From: Naasia sp.
GTDB lineage: Bacteria; Actinomycetota; Actinomycetes; Actinomycetales; Microbacteriaceae
Assembly (NCBI RefSeq): GCF_025465545.1
Contig: NZ_JAODMK010000048.1
Coordinates: 1 to 32,449 of the forward strand
Direction of reading: 5' to 3'
Length of the DNA: 32,449 nucleotides
Below, piece after piece: positions 27,855 through 32,449 of the stretch. Numbering within the stretch: the first letter of the stretch is position 1; every line of letters begins with the position of its first letter. The notes beneath the pieces were generated by a model, which made no database searches, had not been told where the DNA came from, and saw only the letters and a list, made by a program, of their open reading frames with translations. Position numbers and translations under genes: made by a program.

Positions 27855-30446
27855 ATGTCGACCGACGCGACCATCCCCGACAAGCCGGCACTCGAGGGAC
27901 TCGAGGACAAGTGGGGCGACCGCTGGGAGACCGAGGGCACCTACCGCTTCTCCCGTGACGCCTCACGGGAGAGCGTCTACTCCATCGACACTCCGCCGCC
28001 CACCGCCTCCGGCTCGCTGCACATCGGGCACGTCTTCAGCTTCACGCACACCGACGCCATCGCCCGCTACCAGCGGATGCGCGGCAAGACCGTCTTCTAC
28101 CCGATGGGCTGGGACGACAACGGGCTGCCCACCGAGCGGCGCGTGCAGAACTACTATGGCGTCCGCTGCGACCCGACTCTCCCCTATGAGGCCGGCTTCA
28201 CCCCGCCCTACGAGGGCGGCGACAACAAGAGCAGCAAGGCGGCCGACCAGATCCCCATCTCGCGCCGCAACTTCATCGAGCTGTGCGAGGCGCTCACCGT
28301 GGAGGACGAGAAGCAGTTCGAGGCGCTGTTCCGGGCGCTCGGCCTGTCCGTGGACTGGACGCAGACGTACCGGACCATCGGCGATGACGCCCGTGCCGCA
28401 TCTCAGCGGGCCTTCCTCCGCAACCTCGCGCGCGGCGAGGCATACCAGGCGAACGCCCCGACCCTCTGGGACGTGACCTTCCGGACCGCAGTCGCCCAGG
28501 CCGAGCTGGAGGACCGTCAGCAGCCCGGCGCCTACCACCGGGTCGCGTTCCACGCCCCGGACGGCTCGATCGTGGAGATCGAGACGAGCCGCCCGGAGCT
28601 GCTGCCGTCCTGCGTCGCGCTCATCGCGCACCCCGACGACGCCCGATACCAGCACCTGTTCGGCACCACCGTCACCTCTCCGGTGTTCGGCGTCGAGGTG
28701 CCCGTGCTGGCGCACCACCTGGCCCAGGCCGACAAGGGCACCGGAATAGCGATGAACTGCACCTTCGGCGACGTCACCGACGTGGTCTGGTGGCGGGAGC
28801 TCGACCTCCCGAACCGCTCGGTGATCGGCTTCGACGGCCGCTTCGCGAACGAGGCTCCCGAGCCGATCAGCACCGAGGCGGGTCGCGCCGCCTACGCGGA
28901 GCTGGCCGGCAAGACGGTGTTCTCGGCGAAGCAGACCATGGTCGAGCTGCTGCGCGGGACCGGAGACCTGCTCGCCGAGCCGCAGCAGATCACGCATCCG
29001 GTGAAGTTCTTCGAGAAGGGCGACCGGCCCCTCGAGATCGTGTCGACGCGGCAGTGGTATCTCACCAACGGCGGGCGGGACCCGCAGCTCCGCGATCGCC
29101 TGCTCGAGCTGGGCCGAGGGATCGACTTCCTGCCCGAGTTCATGCGGGTGCGGTACGAGAACTGGGTGCAGGGCCTGGCGGGCGACTGGCTCGTCTCTCG
29201 GCAGCGCTTCTTCGGGGTGCCGATCCCCGTCTGGTACCCGCTCGACGAGCAGGGCGAGCCGATCTTCGAGGGAGTGATCGTGCCCGACGAGTCCGCTCTC
29301 CCCGTGGATCCCTCCTCGGATCCCGCACCGGGGTTCTCGGAGTCCCAGCGGGGCGTGCCCGGCGGGTTCGCCGGCGAGCTCGACGTGCTCGACACCTGGG
29401 CCACGTCGTCGCTCACCCCTCAGCTGGCGGGCGGCTGGGAGCGCGACGAGGAGCTGTGGAACCTCGTCTACCCCTACGACCTCCGCCCGCAGGGGCAGGA
29501 CATCATCCGCACCTGGCTCTTCTCCACTGTGCTCCGGGCGCAGCTCGAGAACGGCGACGCCCCCTGGGCGCACGCCGCGATCTCGGGCTTCATCGTGGAC
29601 CCCGACCGCAAGAAGATGTCCAAGTCCAAGGGGAACGTAGTCACCCCGGCGGCGGTCCTCGAGCAGCACGGCTCGGATGCGGTGCGCTACTGGGCGACCT
29701 CCAGCCGGCTCGGCACCGACGCCGCATTCGACCCCCAGAACCCCACGCAGATCCGCAAGGGCCGACGCCTCGCGATCAAGATCCTCAACGCGGCGAAGTT
29801 CATCCTGTCCTTCCCGGCCGAGGCGACGGGCCGGGAAGCGGTCCGGCATCCGGTCGACTGGAGCATGCTCGCCACGCTCGACGGGGTGGTCGCGACCGCC
29901 ACCGCGGCGTTCGACTCCTACGACCACGCACGCGCCCTCGAGGTCGCCGAGACCTTCTTCTGGACCTTCTGCGACGACTACCTCGAGCTCGTCAAGGAGC
30001 GCGCGTACGGCGCGGGCGAGACCGAGGATGACGGGCAGCAGTCCGCCGTCGCGGCGCTCCGCGAGGCGCTCACCGTGCTGCTGCGGCTCTTCGCCCCGTT
30101 CGTCCCCTTCGCAACAGAGGAGGCGTGGTCCTGGTTCGGCACCGGCTCGGTGCACCGCGCCGCCTGGCCGGAGCCGGGGACGCTGGACGAGGCGGCGAAG
30201 CCCGAGCTGCTCGAGCTGGCCAGCGCCGCACTGATCGGGATCCGGCGCGCCAAGACAGACGCGAAGGCCTCCCAGAAGACGCAAGTAGCATCAGCGGTGA
30301 TCGCAGGACCCGAGGCCGAGATGGAACTGCTCCAGCTGGCCGAGGGCGACCTCCGCTCGGTCGGCCGGATCGAGGACCTCACGTTCGTGCAGGGGCCGGA
30401 GCTGGCCGTGACCGACATCGTGCTGGCGCCGGCGGAGGAACTGTGA
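27855..30446 (+). CDS. valS: Valyl-tRNA synthetase, short form
   Basis: ValS charges tRNA-Val and edits threonine. The 863-residue protein starts at ATG 27855 (MSTDATIPDKPALEG), preceded by GGAG; the frame is open upstream but without homology. ATP motifs are HIGH (residues 56-59) and KKMSKSKGN. YPMGWDDNGLPTERR and the WATSSLTPQLAGGW segment fit class Ia ValS. It is shorter than E. coli ValS (about 950) and matches the compact form in Microbacteriaceae. The start region shows no T-box. Confidence 0.97.
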   Translation: MSTDATIPDKPALEGLEDKWGDRWETEGTYRFSRDASRESVYSIDTPPPTASGSLHIGHVFSFTHTDAIARYQRMRGKTVFYPMGWDDNGLPTERRVQNYYGVRCDPTLPYEAGFTPPYEGGDNKSSKAADQIPISRRNFIELCEALTVEDEKQFEALFRALGLSVDWTQTYRTIGDDARAASQRAFLRNLARGEAYQANAPTLWDVTFRTAVAQAELEDRQQPGAYHRVAFHAPDGSIVEIETSRPELLPSCVALIAHPDDARYQHLFGTTVTSPVFGVEVPVLAHHLAQADKGTGIAMNCTFGDVTDVVWWRELDLPNRSVIGFDGRFANEAPEPISTEAGRAAYAELAGKTVFSAKQTMVELLRGTGDLLAEPQQITHPVKFFEKGDRPLEIVSTRQWYLTNGGRDPQLRDRLLELGRGIDFLPEFMRVRYENWVQGLAGDWLVSRQRFFGVPIPVWYPLDEQGEPIFEGVIVPDESALPVDPSSDPAPGFSESQRGVPGGFAGELDVLDTWATSSLTPQLAGGWERDEELWNLVYPYDLRPQGQDIIRTWLFSTVLRAQLENGDAPWAHAAISGFIVDPDRKKMSKSKGNVVTPAAVLEQHGSDAVRYWATSSRLGTDAAFDPQNPTQIRKGRRLAIKILNAAKFILSFPAEATGREAVRHPVDWSMLATLDGVVATATAAFDSYDHARALEVAETFFWTFCDDYLELVKERAYGAGETEDDGQQSAVAALREALTVLLRLFAPFVPFATEEAWSWFGTGSVHRAAWPEPGTLDEAAKPELLELASAALIGIRRAKTDAKASQKTQVASAVIAGPEAEMELLQLAEGDLRSVGRIEDLTFVQGPELAVTDIVLAPAEEL

Positions 30447-30478
30447 CGAGAACCGGCAATGGGGAATCAGGGGACACG

Positions 30479-30982
30479 ATGAGCACCGAAGACGAGACGA
30501 CGAGCGGCGAAGGGGTTGCCGTCGCGGCGCCCGCCGCGATCACGGTCCGGCCGCTGGAGCAGGGCGACTTCTTCGCCTGGTACGAGCTCTTCCTGGGGTA
30601 TGCGGAGTTCTACGACACTCCACTCCAGGACGACCGGGCGATGCGGGCATGGGCGTGGCTGCACGGCGACGGCGCAACCGTCCGCGGCTATGTCGCGGTG
30701 GACGAGAGCGGCAAGGTCCTCGGCCTCGCCCACATCCTGGAGTTCACCCGGGTGCTCGAGAACGACCGCGGCCTCTACCTCGAAGACCTCTTCGTGGCCA
30801 AGGAGCACCGCGGCAAGGGCGTCGCCACCGCACTCATCAACCACCTCAAGCAGGAGGCGCGGGAACGCGGCTTCGGTGTCGTCCGCTGGATCACCGCCGA
30901 GGACAACGCCGTGGCCAGGAAGCTCTACGACTCGCTCGCCGAGAAGACGCCATGGGTGACCTACGACCTGAACGTGGGCTGA
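30479..30982 (+). CDS. GNAT-family N-acetyltransferase
   Basis: Predicted acetyl-CoA-dependent acetyltransferase of 167 residues from ATG 30479 (AGGGGA four bases upstream). A GTG at 30443, overlapping the valS stop as GTGA and preceded by GGAGG, is an equally possible start that adds 12 residues. The GNAT core is clear: YLEDLFVAKEHRGKGVATAL with the acetyl-CoA motif RGKGVA at 111-116, then EDNAVARKLYDSLAEKTPWV. Its closest look is to diamine/spermidine acetyltransferases, but the acceptor is not predictable. Confidence 0.92.
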   Translation: MSTEDETTSGEGVAVAAPAAITVRPLEQGDFFAWYELFLGYAEFYDTPLQDDRAMRAWAWLHGDGATVRGYVAVDESGKVLGLAHILEFTRVLENDRGLYLEDLFVAKEHRGKGVATALINHLKQEARERGFGVVRWITAEDNAVARKLYDSLAEKTPWVTYDLNVG

Positions 30983-30986
30983 TCGG

Positions 30987-31241
30987 GTGATCGGGCTCGG
31001 CACCCGGTGGGCCTTCGGCTCGGAGCCGCCCGCCCGCCTCTCCGCCGCCTTCGCCGCCGCGATCCGCGATGTCGAGGCGGGGATCTCCGGCGCGCGTGCG
31101 CAGCCTCCGGCCGGCTCGTGGACGCTCACCTGGCTGGAGGGCCGCCCGGTCGCAGAGTCGGACGTGGAGACCGCCGCGGGCGTCGCCGTCGTCACCGAGG
31201 ACCCCGTCTCGGGCGCGCCGGGAGTCACCTTCCAGCCCTGA
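30987..31241 (+). CDS. Small hypothetical protein downstream of the GNAT gene
   Basis: An 84-residue frame starts at GTG 30987, four bases after the GNAT stop, without a strong ribosome site. It has no recognised domain, membrane helix or cysteine. Tight spacing and a [20 protein letters not shown] stretch, which is not low complexity, argue that it is a real gene read in the same operon. Function unknown. Confidence 0.55.
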   Translation: MIGLGTRWAFGSEPPARLSAAFAAAIRDVEAGISGARAQPPAGSWTLTWLEGRPVAESDVETAAGVAVVTEDPVSGAPGVTFQP

Positions 31242-31396
31242 GCAACACCGACCCGGTCTACGAGGGCAAGTCGCTCGCCGGGATGATCGACCTGGTCACG
31301 ACGGGCGAGATCCCGCGCGACGCCACCGTCCTCTACGCCCATCTGGGCGGCCAGCTGGCGAACAGCGCATACACCGCGGTCCTCGGTCGGGACTGA
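31241..31396 (+). pseudogene. C-terminal remnant of an ACC deaminase/D-cysteine desulfhydrase-like gene
   Basis: The 51-residue frame ending at 31396 contains [16 protein letters not shown] and [15 protein letters not shown]. These match the final 50 or so residues of PLP-dependent 1-aminocyclopropane-1-carboxylate deaminases and D-cysteine desulfhydrases (about 330 residues long, ending [16 protein letters not shown]...LYAHLGG). Nothing homologous precedes it in any frame: upstream lies the stop of the small hypothetical gene. It is therefore a decayed remnant, probably left by a deletion near 31241. The original enzyme cannot be told apart further. Confidence 0.75.
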
Positions 31397-31432
31397 CCCG
31401 GCCCCCGCCGGTTCCCCGTCCCCCCTCTCCCC

Positions 31433-31514
31433 CTCGCTCAGCAGGCAGATTCTCCTTCAGACCCCGCAACAGGCGGTTTCTGCCTGCTGAGGGCCGGAAT
31501 GCCTGCTGAGCGAG
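31433..31514. repeat. Cluster of inverted repeats built on CAGCAGGC
   Basis: Three arm pairs overlap. CTCGCTCAGCAGGCA (31433-31447) is the exact complement of 31500-31514. CTCAGCAGGCAGA (31437-31449) is the exact complement of 31479-31491. CAACAGGC (31467-31474) pairs with GCCTGCTG (31482-31489) with one mismatch. These folds are mutually exclusive. It looks like a short intergenic palindromic repeat rather than a terminator. The rest of 31397-31625 holds no gene. Confidence 0.8.
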
Positions 31515-31625
31515 AGGCGGCGGAAGGCAATAGCCGGGGCATGTTGCGCTGCATGACGGCCGGCCTCGTGGTGCCGACCCTCCCGACCTAGCCTGGGCTC
31601 GTTCACCGGACGGGAAGGAGCACAG

Positions 31626-31946
31626 ATGGTTCGCGACACACAGAGGCAGGACGCCATGCTGTGCGACTCCCCCGCCTGCAGCGACGACCGACCCGGCCAC
31701 GCGATGACCTTGATCCGCCTCCGGCTCTCGGCGGTGAGCCCGCGCGGATGGGTCGACGCTGTGGTGACTGACAGCTCGGACGACGGCCGACTGGAGCTCA
31801 CCGAATGGCGCACCGGGGCCGTCTGCACGGTGTGGCACCACCAGGACCTGGGCGGCTCTTTGCCGCTCGGCTGCCCGGTGGCGCTGCACGACGCATACTC
31901 GGTGCTCGCCGTGGGCCGGCACCGCTACAACGTGGCGATCGTCTAG
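31626..31946 (+). CDS. Hypothetical protein, probably beta-rich
   Basis: A 106-residue protein starts at ATG 31626, with AAGGAG five bases upstream, which supports it as a real gene. There is no signal peptide or membrane helix. From about residue 27 (MTLIRLRLSAVSPRGWVDAV) alternating hydrophobic strands suggest a small beta fold; an internal start there is possible. No family is recognised. Its stop shares the tetramer CTAG with the stop of the opposite gene. Confidence 0.7.
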   Translation: MVRDTQRQDAMLCDSPACSDDRPGHAMTLIRLRLSAVSPRGWVDAVVTDSSDDGRLELTEWRTGAVCTVWHHQDLGGSLPLGCPVALHDAYSVLAVGRHRYNVAIV

Positions 31947-32371
31947 GAGTCGGTGCTCGGCGCGCGGAGCGCCGACATCATGTCCTCGCAGGCGGTCATG
32001 CAGGCGTCACAGGCGGCCGCGCACATGGCACACGTCTCGCTCATGCTCATGTGAGTGGTGCACTCGTCCCGGCAGACACGGCACATCGCTATGCAGGCCT
32101 CCAGGGCGGCCATCATGCTGTCGCGCTCCATGCCCGTGGGGCGGAGCATCATCCGCATCATCGTGCCGCACATGTCGGCGCAGTTGGCGCAGAGCGCGGC
32201 GCAGGTGCCCATGCCCTCCATGCCCGACATCGAGTCCGAACACATCGTGCAGGCCTGCATGCAGGCCGAACATGCGTCGATGCAGTTCTGCATCGCCGTC
32301 ATGTCCATGCCCGACATCACCGAGGTGTCGGACATGGGCAGGTCCTTCATCATGTCGCTAGAGACGCTCAT
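31943..32371 (-). CDS. Four-helix-bundle copper-storage protein (Csp/DUF326 type)
   Basis: The 142-residue protein from ATG 32371 (GGAG seven bases upstream) contains 18 cysteines in four clusters, each fitting one helix: CIDACSACMQACTMC, CAALCANCADMC, CIAMCRVCRDEC and CAMCAAACDACMTAC. It also has 28 methionines. Csp proteins line a four-helix tube with Cys and store many Cu(I) ions. There is no signal peptide, so a cytosolic Csp3-like form is inferred. The Met content, especially between helices, is higher than I would expect for the family. No copper regulator or exporter is visible in the window, and the 78 bases upstream show no recognised operator. Confidence 0.9.
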   Translation of the reverse strand: MSVSSDMMKDLPMSDTSVMSGMDMTAMQNCIDACSACMQACTMCSDSMSGMEGMGTCAALCANCADMCGTMMRMMLRPTGMERDSMMAALEACIAMCRVCRDECTTHMSMSETCAMCAAACDACMTACEDMMSALRAPSTDS

Positions 32372-32449
32372 CGTGGCGCTCCGTTCCGCGCCCTCGGCGG
32401 CCCTGGATTCGGCCGGGGAAACGACGGCGCCTGCCCCGGAGACTACGTA

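Noticed and set aside
27963-30284. About 770-codon open frame antisense to valS
   Set aside because: Shadow frame; valS motifs on the plus strand are unambiguous.

Overview
The window is G+C-rich actinobacterial DNA. The gene order rplU-rpmA-obgE-proB-proA, nadD, rsfS, ileS-folC-DUF4233-ndk, an RNase E gene and a short ValS points to Microbacteriaceae (Leifsonia/Clavibacter-like). This placement is inferred from gene content and synteny; no database was searched. No phage, transposase, IS element or CRISPR array was seen.

Region 1 (1-2.9 kb): a cytosolic subtilisin-like S8 protease (left end possibly cut by the window) converges on, and overlaps by 31 nt, a membrane CHASE2 class III nucleotide cyclase. 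Region 2 (2.9-5.8 kb, minus strand): a small membrane protein gene, nadD, a disordered tail-anchored protein and rsfS, tightly packed, followed by tRNA-Ala(GGC) and a terminator hairpin. Region 3 (5.9-7.6 kb): two probable stress or envelope genes (PRC-barrel/DUF2382 and a four-helix membrane protein), each with its own hairpin terminator, set between proA and nadD. Region 4 (7.7-12.1 kb, minus): rplU, rpmA, obgE, proB, proA, with a good promoter and structured leader ahead of rplU and a strong terminator after rpmA.

Region 5 (12.2-18.3 kb): a DUF4031 gene, RNase E without its usual zinc-link cysteines, a VKOR-type thiol redox membrane protein, and ndk, DUF4233 and folC downstream of ileS. 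Region 6 (18.3-21.9 kb): ileS behind a T-box leader whose two alternative helices around the Shine-Dalgarno site can be read from the sequence. Region 7 (21.9-27.75 kb): a TetR regulator divergent from a four-gene peptide-type ABC importer (lipoprotein, two permeases, fused double ATPase), lying between ileS and valS. Region 8 (27.8-32.4 kb): valS, a GNAT acetyltransferase, two small unknown genes, a C-terminal remnant of an ACC deaminase-like gene, a palindromic repeat cluster and a Cys/Met-rich copper-storage-type protein.

Most genes are housekeeping: translation (L21, L27, IleS, ValS, RsfS, Obg, tRNA-Ala), RNA decay, proline, folate, NAD and nucleotide metabolism. The observations most worth a second look are the T-box switch, an apparent CTG start for rsfS, the RNase E lacking its zinc link, the cyclase with both base-selecting residues replaced, and the repeat/remnant region near 31.2-31.5 kb. 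I did not find a convincing new multi-gene system.
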